Positions 54,231-64,000 of a stretch of 64,000 bases of DNA are shown in pieces. The notes under the pieces were generated by a model. The model saw only the letters and a list, made by a program, of their open reading frames with translations, did not search any database and was not told the DNA's origin. The translations under genes and the position numbers were made by a program. Source of the DNA: Elephas maximus indicus (Eukaryota; Chordata; Mammalia; Proboscidea; Elephantidae); the NCBI RefSeq assembly GCF_024166365.1, contig NC_064839.1, positions 15,796,878-15,860,877 on the forward strand, given 5' to 3'. Positions within the stretch are counted from its first letter, which is position 1. Each line of letters begins with the position of its first letter.

Positions 54231-55112
54231 GAAAACATTTTTATGCCATTGGGGTAGAGAAGTATTTTTCGAATGAGATAGAAGAACTACGAACCACCAA
54301 CAAGCGAACTGTACCACATTAAAATGAAAAACTTCTATATATTAAAAGATACTGCCATTAAAGTCAAAAGACAAGCCACATTTTGGGAGATAATATTTAC
54401 AATTTATATAACCAAAAAAAGAGATTAGTGTCTGGAATATTTCACAAATTATTTTAAGTCAGTAAGAAAAATACAATCTAATAGAAAAATAGCCAGGATA
54501 TGATCAGGCAAATCATAGGTGAGGAAAACTAATAGTCCATAGATGTGTGAAAAGACATTCAAGTGCACTATCAAATATGGAAATACAAATAAGAATGGCA
54601 CACTTTCCTCATCTGTTAACACTAACTGTTGGCAAGGATGTGGGGAAACGTGAACAGTTTGGTGCTCCTAATGGGAAGGAGTCTTCATAGAACGATTTGG
54701 AGAGAAATTTGACAAGAGCTAGGACAAGTAGAAGATGTTCATCCACCATGACCTGACAGCTCCGCATTTACGCCGTCTCAACCGAACCAAACTCACTGCC
54801 ATCGAGTCGATTACCGACTCATAGTGACCCTATAGGACAGAGTAGAACTGCCCCATAGAGTTTCCAAGGAGCACCTGGTGGATTCGAACTGCCCACCTTT
54901 TGGTTAGCAGCCATAGCTCTTAACCATTACGCCACCAGGGTTTCCATTTATGCCCTAGAGACCCTTAAAGTTCAGTGCTCAAAGAGACTCTAAAATGTGT
55001 TGAGCACAGCATTGCTTATTAGCTCAAAAGTGGGAATATCCCAAATTTCCATTAATGGATAAATAAAACATAGTCAAGTCATACAATGGAATAGCATTAA
55101 AATGAAGTAATT
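54231..55112 (+). mobile_element. LINE-1 (L1M-like) fragment
   Basis: Forward L1 ORF2-end and 3' sequence ('ggcaaggatgtggggaaacg', 'aatgtgttgagcacagca', 'tcatacaatggaatag'), split by an AfroSINE at 54775-54944 and cut by an RTE at about 55,113. Confidence 0.7.
54775..54944 (-). mobile_element. AfroSINE, short form, with TSD
   Basis: Complete reverse copy with 10-bp duplications CATTTACGCC (54765-54774) and CATTTATGCC (54945-54954). Confidence 0.93.
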
Positions 55113-55580
55113 AAAATGACCCAAGCCATGGTATTTTCAATCACCTCATATGCATGCAAAAGCTGGACAATGAATAAGGAAGACCAAAGAAGAATTGATG
55201 CCTTTGAATTATGGTATTGGCGAAGAATATTGAATATACCACGGACTGTTTTGCCAGAAGAACAAGTAAGTCTGTCTTGGGAGAAGTACGGCCAGGGTGT
55301 TCTTTGGAAGTAAGGATAGCAAGACTTTGTCTCATGTACTTTAGACGTGTTATTAGGAGGGACCAGTCCCTGGAGAAGGTCATCATGTTAGGTAAAGTAG
55401 AGGGTCAGTGAAAAAGAGGAAGACCCTCAATGACATGGATTGACACAGTGGCTGCAACAATAGGCTCAAACATAGCAATGATTGTGAGGATGAGGCAGGA
55501 CTGGGCAGTGTTCCATTCTATTGTATATACAGTCACGATGAGTCAGAACTGACTTGATAGCACCTAACAACAACGAAATG
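55113..55580 (+). mobile_element. RTE (BovB-like) LINE, 3' fragment
   Basis: Starts at the 'cccaagccatggtattttca' word also present at 51,980 and ends in 'cacctaacaacaac'. It codes the C-terminal RTE region (residues such as SYACKSWTMNKEDQRRIDAF), with frameshifts after about 65 codons. Confidence 0.88.
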
Positions 55581-55625
55581 AAAAAAACTTCATCTACCTG
55601 TTATCTATACAGTATATGTATCAGT

Positions 55626-55786
55626 TGAGCCCTGGTGGTGCAGTGGTTAAGAGTTCAGCTGCTAACTGAAAGACAGGCAGTTCGAATCCACCAGCCTCTC
55701 CTTGGAAACCCTATGGGGCAGTTCTACTGTCTCCTCTAGGGTCGCTGCGAGTTGGAATCTGCTCAAGAGCAATGACTTTGGGTTTT
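55626..55786 (+). mobile_element. AfroSINE, short form
   Basis: Complete forward copy, 'gagccctggtggtgcagtgg' to 'tttgggtttttttt', directly abutting the reverse L1 at 55,787. Confidence 0.92.
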
Positions 55787-57030
55787 TTTTGTTATAATTT
55801 TTATTGTAGTTTAAGTGAAAGTTTACAAATCGAGTCAGTCTCACACAAAAACCCATATACACCTTGCTAAAAAATAATAATAATAATAACACCTTGCTAC
55901 ACACTCGCAATTACTCTCCCCCTAATGAGGCAGCCCACTCTCTCCCTCCACTGTCTCTTTTCGTGTCCATCTCGCCAGCTTCTAACCCCCTCTACCCTCT
56001 CATCTCCCTTCCAGGCAGGAGATGCCAACATAGTCTCAAGTGTCCATCTGATCCAAGAAGCTCACTCCTCACCAGTATCCCTCTCCAACCCATTGTCCAG
56101 TCCAATCCATGTCTGAAGAGTTGGCTTCAGGAATGGTTCCTGTCCTGGGGCAAGGGAAGGTCTGGGGGCCATGACCACTGAGGTCCTTCTAGTCTCAGTC
56201 AGACCATTAAGTCTGGTCTTTTTATGAGAATTTGGGATCTGCATCCCACTGCTCTCCTGCTCCCTCAGGGGTTCTCTGTTGTGTTCCCTGTCAGGGCAGT
56301 CATAGGTTGTAGCCGGGCACCATCTAGTTCTTCTGGTCTCAGGATGATGTAGTCTCTGGTTCATGTGGCCCTTTCTGTCTCTTGGGCTCATAATCACCTT
56401 GTGTCCTTGGTGTTCTTCATTCTCCTTTGATCCAGGTGGGTTGAGACCAATTGATGCATCTTAGATGGCTGCTTGCTAGCGTTTAAGACCCCAGACACCA
56501 CTCTTCAAAGTGGGATGCAGAATGTTTTCTTAATAGATTTTATTATGCCAATTGACTTAGATGTCCCCTGAAACCATGGTCCCCAGACCCCTGCCCCTGC
56601 TATGCTGGCCTCCAAAGCATTCAGTTTATTCAGGAAGCTTCTTTGCTTTTGGTTTAGTCCAGTTGTGCTGACCTCCCCTGTATTGTGTGTTGTCTTTCCC
56701 TTCACCTAAAGTAGTTCCTATCTACTATCTAATTAGTGAATACCCGTCTCCCCCCTCCCTCCCCAACCTCGTAACCACAAAAGAATGTTTTCTTCTCAGT
56801 TTAAACTATTTCTCAAGTTCTTATAATAGTGGTCTTATACAATATCTGTCCGTTTGCAACTGACTAATTTCACTCAGCATAATGGCTTCCAGGTTCCTCC
56901 ATGTTTTGAAATGTTCCACAGATTCCTCACTGTTCTTTATCGATGCATAGTATTCCATTGTGTGAATATACCATAATTTATTTATCCATTCATTTGTTGA
57001 TGGGCACCTTGGTTGCTTCCATTTTTTGTT
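55787..57030 (-). mobile_element. LINE-1 3' end, lineage-specific family
   Basis: Reverse L1: 3' UTR from 55,787 to about 56,700 (matching the + copy at 3462-4229) and ORF2 end to about 57,030 ('gcatagtattccattgtgtg'). A small (AAT)n run is at about 55,868-55,890. A-rich low-complexity sequence follows at 57,047-57,095. Confidence 0.85.
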
Positions 57031-57099
57031 TTTATATATGTATCAGTAAAAAAAAAAAAAAAAAAAAAGGAAAAATCTGAAAAAAAAAAAAAGTTGAGT

Positions 57100-58650
57100 G
57101 AAAAAGCAAGCTATGAAATGGTATGTACTGCCCAGAAAGGGAAGTGCTAAGCAGGACCCTGAAAAGGGGTCCCCACTTTAGCCTCAAAGAAAGGGCAGTG
57201 TTGGGAAAGGGACAGGTGACCAGCTGAAGAACTGCCCATGGATAAAGAGTTTCTCAGACTCTAGGACTTCCCAACAGAGATCTGATTCCAAGCTCTCTAT
57301 CAGCAACAGAGGTCCTCTGAATGTGTGAGATGCTGAAGCCTGCCCATCTCACCCATGGCAATAAGCTATGAACAAGCACTTGCAAGCGTTGTGATCCCAC
57401 ACAACCTGAGCCTTGCAGAATTCTAGATGAAAGAGCCCACAGGGCCTCCAAGCACCACTGCTCATCACAACCCTGCCTTCGTTTTCCTTCTTTGTTACCA
57501 TCCCACTTGCTTTGGTTCCACAGGCTTGCTTTGAGGTTTGGCCTTCTCAGATCTTGAATATAAACTTAGATTTTTAAGACACCAGCATAAAATCCTAATA
57601 AAAACAACAACCTAATTTTCCACCTGTGCTTTGTCTCCAAACAGGAAATGCACATAAGAGTAGCTGGTAGGTTGTAACCTTTTCCTTTCCTTAAAAAAAG
57701 AAAAGCTACTTTCTCCTTCACACCCTCTCACTCTAATCTCTATAAGCCCTAACCAGTTTTGGGGTGGAGCCCTGCTGTGATTTTTAATTTATGACATCTG
57801 ACCCTCCTTTCAAGACTGTTTTAGGAAGCTGAGAGAATGCAGGAGTCTGAGGCTTGTCTCTGATCACATCCACACTTGGGTCTGTCTTTTCCTCGCCTTT
57901 GCCTGTCTTTGCCAGTATATATATATAACAAAACATTTGTCATGTCAACCTTTTTACATGTACAATTCAATGACATTAATTAAGTCATCGAGTTGTGCAA
58001 CTATCACCATTTTCCATTCCCGAGTTTTTTCATCACCCTTTAAGGCCCTTTTTTCCCAGAGAACACTGCTTAGAAATGAGAATCACTTCTCTTGACCCTT
58101 CAGATCTCCACCTGGCTCTCTGCCTGATTGCTTGGCCTCCCTTTTATTGTTCAAGGGTGCCATTGACTCTGGTTTCTAGTTGGGTCCACTCCGTGGGAGT
58201 CATCTGTCCGAAATTGGAGGGAGAGAGGAGAGTGAAGGAAGGTATTTATTCCCCGAAGGGCCACCCTCATAGAAGGTCATTGTCCAAAGGAGTCCTTGTT
58301 TTTCACACACAAAACCAGATTCTTGTGACATTATCCTGAAAGTGAAAGAAGCCCACATTGCCGTTTTCTTAGTAACTTCTCCCTCATTCCCATTTTCTCT
58401 CTCCCTCTCACTCATAGTTAAGCTTCTACTCATTCATTCGACATCACTTTATGTGGTACTGCTGTGCTCTAGGCACAGACAGGATGACAATGAGGAGTTG
58501 GAGATAGTCTCCACCTTTGAGGAGGAAGTGGTGTGTTAGGGAGAAGTGCAGACGTACAGCTGCGAGGCCCAAGAAGGGATGATGGTTTGTGGCCTACAGA
58601 CTCACTGAAAGGTGACCCTCTTGGGCTTTCTCTATCATGAAGTCAAACCC
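57100..58650. other. Intergenic, no gene recognised
   Basis: Mostly unique. About 57,915-58,025 ('tgtacaattcaatgacatta', 'ttgtgcaactatcaccattt') resembles an old L1 3' end. Confidence 0.45.
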
Positions 58651-58651
58651 A

Positions 58652-58786
58652 AACTAGGCGCAGTGGTTAAGAGCTCAGCTGTTAAGCAGAAGGTCGGGAG
58701 TTTGAATCCACCAGCTGCTCCTTGGAAACCCCATGGGGCAGTTCTATTCTGTCCTGCAGGGTCACTGTGAGTTGGAATCATGATTA
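58652..58786 (+). mobile_element. AfroSINE, short form
   Basis: Forward copy ('agtggttaagagctcagctg', 'tgctccttggaaaccccatg', 'tcactgtgagttggaatca') lacking its final tail. Confidence 0.85.
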
Positions 58787-58829
58787 AATGAGAAAAGCAG
58801 GGCGGCAAACTGGTTCATTCCAGTTCAAA

Positions 58830-59055
58830 CCCCTGCCGAGAATTTGCATTTCTAACAAGTTCCTGGACACATTAATGCTGCTGATTAGAGATCAATCCTG
58901 AGAATCACAAGTAGAGCAGCGGTTCCCTAAACTTATTATACATAAGCATCATTTGGGGATATTTTTAAAATATAGATAATGATTCAGCCTACCTGGGGTG
59001 GAAATACAAATTCTCAGCAGAGGTTTAAACTGGTATGAACCGGTTTGATGCCCTG
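58830..59055. mobile_element. MER5-like hAT DNA transposon fragments
   Basis: 'gagaatttgcatttctaaca' plus 'agttcctggacacattaatg' and, separately, 'agcggttccctaaacttatt' and 'ataagcatcatttggggata' match the two ends of MER5A-type non-autonomous Charlie elements. They are old and rearranged. Confidence 0.65.
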
Positions 59056-61702
59056 GAGAAAATTAATTCATGATTACTTGGCATCCCACAGTAATATCAA
59101 TCAATCAAGATTTACTGAGCACCTGCTGCAGGTGAGGCCCGAGTTAAGTGCCTTGGACTGGGGGCAGGGTACAAGTTAAGATGAATGAACCCCTTTCCTG
59201 CCCTCTTGAAGACTACGGCCTACTGGGGTGTCCTATGAATGCAGCTGTCAACACTACTCAAGGCTTTCTGAGAAGAAACAGCCAGTAGGCACTGGGGAGA
59301 GTAGGGGACTCCACAAGCCCTTTTCCCATACAGGGAAGGGGTTCAGAGTGGTTTAAACAGATAAGATACACCACTATTGAACTCTTCAGTCAACCAGTGA
59401 CTGCTCAGTTACTAACCAGGTGTTCAAACTGCTGGGAAGTTACCACCTGAAAGGTTGTTTTCCCAGAGGGCCTCTGGAGCAGCTCTCTCCAACAGGCCTG
59501 TGAGCAGGCCTCCTGAGGGGCCTGTCAGCCCAGGAGTGATCGCTATGAGCGTAGCTTCCCATCTTTTAAAAACAACAACACAACTCGTAATCATAAACCT
59601 ATCTGCATAAAAGTAGATTGCCTGGGGTAGGCCCCTGCCGGCAAGCTCCTGCCTTCAACAAGTAAAAAACCAGCAGTTGGAGGTACAGAAGGAATCAGCA
59701 AGGAGGGTATCCCTTCAGCTGAGGTGGTCAGGGAAATGTTTGCTGAGTGATGGAGAAGCAACAGAGTTGGGCCCTGAGCCCGAGAGGGGTCTGGAGAGGC
59801 ACAGGTAATGATAACAATGATGATAATGTCCCACAAATATTAGCTGTGTTCCAGGTGCCGGGCTAAGGGCTTCCCATAAACTGTTTCCTCAGCCATTCTC
59901 AGAGAACTATGGGGTAGATATTGCCATCCACACTTACAGGTGAGGAGCCAAAGGTAAAAGCAAGTGACCTGCCTGTGGTGACTCTTCACCACAGGACCAG
60001 GCTGCTTCAGGAGAAGATCCCAGACAGAGGGCACAGCATGGGTGATGGCCAACAGTTGAGATGGGGGACCCAGACAGCAGGTTTGGGGAGCAGCAGGAGG
60101 CTAGTTAGGCAGCAGCGAAGCCCTGCTGAGGTGTTGAGAGGCAGCCCAATGGTGAGGGCTTCCTGGGCCAGGCTGAGGGGTCAGGCTGGAGGTGAGGCAG
60201 GAGTTGGTGGGGGTGGTGGTGGGCGGCCAGGCGGGCGGCCCTGCCGGCTGTGGTGCTTCAGGCGGAAGTCGCCCTCCCTCAGCCCCTTTCATTCACATAA
60301 AGCTGGGTTTGTTTCCATTTATCTGGTTGACTTTTTAGCCAAGATGCTGTTAGAAAAACATATTGCTCTAATTTAATCCACATGTGCACCCCCAGGACGG
60401 AGTCTAAAAGGAAACTGCAGGTCCTGAGGCCCAGGCTGAAGCCTCAGCCCCGTGGACATAGCAGGGAAGGACCCCGGCCTCAGGAGGGACCCTGGCCCAC
60501 CTTTCAGGGCCCTTCCTAAAGTGAGTCCCCAGCCACCTGCATCATGGGCAGGCAGATGGGAGGTGTGGGTGGGAAAAGGAGACCCTGAGACAGCCTCTGT
60601 GGCTGCAGCTGGATCCTCCCTGGCCTGCCCCTAGCACCTGTCCACAACTGGAAACGTAAAGAGGAGGAGGCCAGTGGGGGTGGGTGGCTGGCACATGATG
60701 GGGTTTGTTCCATAATGGGCTCCCCCCACTCCGTTTCCCAAGATCAAAGTCTCAAAATCCTGAAACAAGCAGGGTGACATGAGAGAAGCCGTGGATAACC
60801 CAGGGCCAGTGCTGCATGATGTGGCACAAGACTCACGTCCAACCTCATCCGAACGCTTTAAGAGGTTCATTGCACAGCACACCTCACTGGCAGCAGGCCA
60901 GCCCACTCGTTTCAATTTTCTCTTCAAACTCCGCTCCCATCACATACCTGATTTTGAGTAGAACTATGGTTTTATTTTTTATGGTTCTACTCAAACTATA
61001 GTATTTGGAGAAGCCGATTGCCAAACATTAGAAAAAACGCATAGAGGAAGATCTACCTCACACTGACGTTTTCTCCATGACTAGGATTGGAGACATAAGA
61101 CTGAAGGACAGAATTGAAACCTCTGACTTTGTCTGAAGATCTCAGATCCTTCTAGGGGCTTGTGAGTCCAGAGCCTGGTGAACTAATCCACACGGAAATG
61201 ACGATCCTGGTTCCCCATGCTCACCAGTTCCACCACTTCCGTCTGCTCCAAAACGTACTGTCTCACTTGATCTGAGCTTGACTTCTAAGCAAAGGCACAT
61301 TTAAACTCCCCAGCTGTGATGAAATTGATGTCAGAGGCAGCACTGGAGGTAGAGCTGGGGTTTGGCACTGTCAGGGGACCCTCTTAGCCTTGGAGCCAGT
61401 TTGGGTGGTATCTCAAAGGACACAGCTACAAAGAAGGGATTTGGGCAGACTGTGGGCTTTCAAGTGTACTAAAATGTATTTCTATCAGAAACAGCAAAGG
61501 AAATGAAAACAGTGTCTGAGAATGTCAAAGTGGGATGGTTTCCATTTCCTGCCGGCAAGTCAGGGAGCAGTCCTTGTTAGTCACTGTGGCAGCATTCTCA
61601 GGGCCTCCTTCCCCAAAGGCAGAGCAGGCTCTCTGGGGTTTTAATATTGAAAGATTTGGGATCTCCCAGGCTTCCAGTGTTCTCTCCAATCTCAAGACGG
61701 GT
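59056..61702. other. Intergenic, no gene recognised
   Basis: Unique sequence with a reverse MIR at about 59,805-59,995 ('atgataatgtcccacaaata', 'ccaggtgccgggctaaggg', 'ggtgaggagccaaaggtaaa'). A possible old repeat lies near 59,100-59,220. No exon was found. Confidence 0.5.
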
Positions 61703-62151
61703 TGTCTTCATTTCTTAGGGCTGCAGTAACAAAACACCACAAAATGGATGGTTTAAAAGACCAGAAATTTATTGTCTCACAGTTCTGCAAGACAATTTGG
61801 CTAGAAGTCCAAATTCCAGGCATCAGCACGGCCATTCTCTCTCTGCCTCAGAGGAAGATCCTTCCTGTCTCTTCCAGCTTCTGGTATCCCTGGGCATTTC
61901 TTGGTATTCCTTGGCTTGAAGATGCATCTTCACATGGTATCTGTCTTCCCCTGCGTGATTGTTTCCTGTCTGTCCATCCCCTGCATAAGACACCACTTGT
62001 AAGGGATTAGGACCCTACCCTCCTTCTATTATGACCTCCTTAAATGGTAATATTTTCAAAGAAAGGTCCTATTTCTAAACAAGGCCACATTCATAGGTAC
62101 AGGGTTAAAGGTCAATGTATCTTTTGGAAGGACACAATTCAATCCATAACA
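61703..62151 (-). mobile_element. MaLR (MLT1-like) LTR, reverse
   Basis: 'tagggctgcagtaacaaaac', 'agaccagaaatttattgtct', 'ttccagcttctggtatccct', 'gcatcttcacatggtatctg' and the terminal 'cacaattcaatccataaca' are the reverse complement of a typical MaLR LTR. It is a different subfamily from the copies at 8.4 and 13.1 kb. Confidence 0.82.
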
Positions 62152-62629
62152 CAGGGGTTCAGCTGTACGGCCAGGATGAAGCTGTCAGGAGCTTCCTCAA
62201 GTGGGGGGGAGGGGCCCAGGAGGCCCTCCTGAGATGTGGCCAGCACCCACCTTGGGTCTTGTACAGATGGGTGAGGGTGGGGGAGTGATCCTGGATTTAG
62301 CAAGGACTGGTGTCCAGGCCAGGCTTGAGCCATTCTGGTATTATGGAAGTGACTCAGCCCAATTCCTGGCTAATCCTTTGGTGAACTCAGTGTGGAGAAG
62401 CTATCAGGCATACAGAGGGGACACTTAGCAAAAACCTGGGGTCAGTCAACAAGCAGGGAACAGAGACTGCTAGATTCATATCTATCCCAAAGGGAAGGCC
62501 CCATGCTCTACAGATCCCATTGCCAGAGCAGGGGGTCAGGGTGGGATAAGGAGGCCCCACAGACATGAGCTGCTACACACAGTGTTCCAAGGAGGAATCT
62601 GCTCACAAAAACCTCGAGCAGTGGAACAT
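62152..62629. other. Intergenic, no gene recognised
   Basis: Unique sequence without recognisable features. Confidence 0.4.
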
Positions 62630-64000
62630 AGATGTCCTTTTACCTCCTTGGTTGGGCCGGGCCTAAATTTCGGTTTATTACATTTGCCTTTCCAAGTTCC
62701 AGTGACCCAGTGAGATGAAATTACCTTTGACCATTAACTATCCAAGTTAAAGATGGCAGGACATACTTGTGCCGGCCCCCGGCTCGCACGTCTCGAGGAC
62801 AAGGATGGCTGCCCACACTCCTTTGATGGAAACTTTTTTATGGCTTGACAAGGATTTGATGTGATTCTTTTTTCCATGAAGGATGGGGCCGTTAGACACA
62901 AGCTATACAGTAATCCTGTAATCTTGAGGCTTAAACAAAACATATTCCAACAATCTAGTCTGGTGTTATGAATGAATGTTTATTTTAAAATTTTGCTACG
63001 GCATTTTTTTTTTTTAAGGGCAAGAGAAGGGAGTTTCTTGGAGCCTGTTTTCTCTCTGCCCCTAAGCAAGGTCTGGCTGCTGGAAAGCCTGCGTCACACG
63101 TTCAGGTTGTAATTAACCTCGGAACTCCTTGCGATCAAGGGGGAAGGAGAGGGCATCTGACAAAGAGTTAACCAACAGATGTCACTTTGGCGGCTGCTGG
63201 CCCACTGCCGCTGGGTCATTTGCTGGGTGGAAGCTGATTCTGCTGCTGTCATAAACAGAGAGCGGTAATAATTATACACGGCTGTATTAGGCATAACAGG
63301 CTGGATGCGTAACGTTCTGTTAAAAAATCCAGCTCATAGCTCGTTCCTGTCAAGATACAAAGGGGACAACCTCCAGTTCCTAGTTTTGAAAGTTGTCTGG
63401 CAGGATTCTTACCGACTTTCCAATAGGGAAATAGGTCATGTTCTTTCATGGCTAATTCGGCCAAGGTCCAGGAATGGCAAAGGGGTTTGCTCTGAAGCCA
63501 AGAGCGGCAGACTCCAGGAAGCCAGGCGCACGGCGGGGCTGCCTTTTTCCATTTGAAAAATGAAAGAATTAAATTCAAAACAAACAACTTCAATTTAACA
63601 CCAAACTACAGGATAACCAATCTTAAAAATGTCACCTCGTAATGGATCTTAATACCCACAGAAAACACAAAAACAGCACCATCGTTCCCCAGCAATGCAG
63701 CGCAAACTCGCAGAATTTCAGTGAAGGAGAAAGAAGGGAAAAACACCTTATTACTTCCAACCCCTGCGAGCCATTTTGGTCTCCAAAGGTTTTAGGCTGC
63801 CCGAGGCCGTGTGTCTGCAGTGTTTCGGGAAATGACTTGCCTTTGCACGAACGCGGCTCTGTTCTGCAGCGAGGCTGCCTGCCCCGGAGCAGCGCCGCTT
63901 CATTTCTGGTTAACTCTTCCTTCCCGGGGCCTGCTGCTCTCAGGAGCAGTGAGGACAAGGCTGGCGGCTGCCAGGGCCCAGGACGCCAAAGTCATGCAAC
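62630..64000. promoter_or_regulatory. Repeat-free block, candidate distal enhancer cluster
   Basis: From 62,630 to the window end no AfroSINE, LINE or LTR is visible. AT-rich segments with dense short motifs occur at about 62,650-62,990, 63,095-63,410 and 63,540-63,740: the near-palindrome GGTTGTAATTAACC (63105-63118, HNF1/homeodomain-like), E-box CAGATG (about 63175-63180) and TAATAATTA (about 63266-63274). It lies about 22-24 kb beyond KCTD15. It may act on KCTD15 or on the next gene; this is inference. Confidence 0.4.

Overview
This window is mammalian nuclear DNA, most likely from an elephant (Loxodonta or Elephas) or another paenungulate afrotherian. It carries many copies of the tRNA-derived AfroSINE, whose 3' tail matches the 3' end of RTE (BovB-like) LINEs also present here. 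That pairing is a hallmark of Afrotheria. LINE-1, ERVL, MaLR, L2, MIR and MER5-like repeats complete a normal eutherian background. No bacterial, plasmid or CRISPR-type feature is present.

The only protein-coding gene I can support is KCTD15, on the + strand. A CpG island at about 23.53-26.63 kb holds the promoter and a non-coding first exon ending at 25136. Coding exons lie at 28459-28524, 29156-29331, 34905-35049, 37507-37812 and 39061-39219. All junctions are GT-AG, phases agree, and the spliced product is 283 residues, which is the length I recall for human KCTD15. The 3' UTR runs to about 40.45 kb. The protein has a short N-terminal extension, a BTB/POZ domain (about residues 56-129) and the KCTD1/15-type C-terminal domain ending in a SUMO-consensus tail. 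KCTD15 is known as an AP-2 (TFAP2) antagonist in neural crest formation.

Layout. 1-13.66 kb is a nested retroelement block: LINE-1 copies in + orientation, broken by AfroSINEs, a young 5'-truncated L1, RTE-like pieces and MaLR LTRs, plus a decayed 6.7 kb ERVL provirus on the - strand with recognisable protease, RT, integrase and dUTPase remnants. 13.66-23.5 kb is mostly unique intergenic DNA with scattered SINEs, a TG microsatellite and an AT-rich block at 21.59-22.46 kb. 23.5-40.45 kb is KCTD15. 40.45-49.37 kb is intergenic with a long L2 element. 49.37-57.1 kb is a second nested retroelement block (L1, RTE, AfroSINE, a solo ERVL LTR). 57.1-64 kb is intergenic and ends in AT-rich, repeat-free DNA that looks like distal regulatory sequence.

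No new biochemical system is evident. The observation most worth testing is in KCTD15 translation. The first AUG of the predicted mRNA belongs to a 3-codon upstream ORF in strong context, whose stop codon directly abuts the weak-context main AUG, while a second in-frame AUG (Met27) has an A at -3. Several AT-rich or palindromic non-coding blocks around the gene (23.2, 24.3, 25.9, 26.4, 28.8, 35.1 and 63 kb) are candidate conserved regulatory elements. Their conservation is inferred by eye and was not measured.
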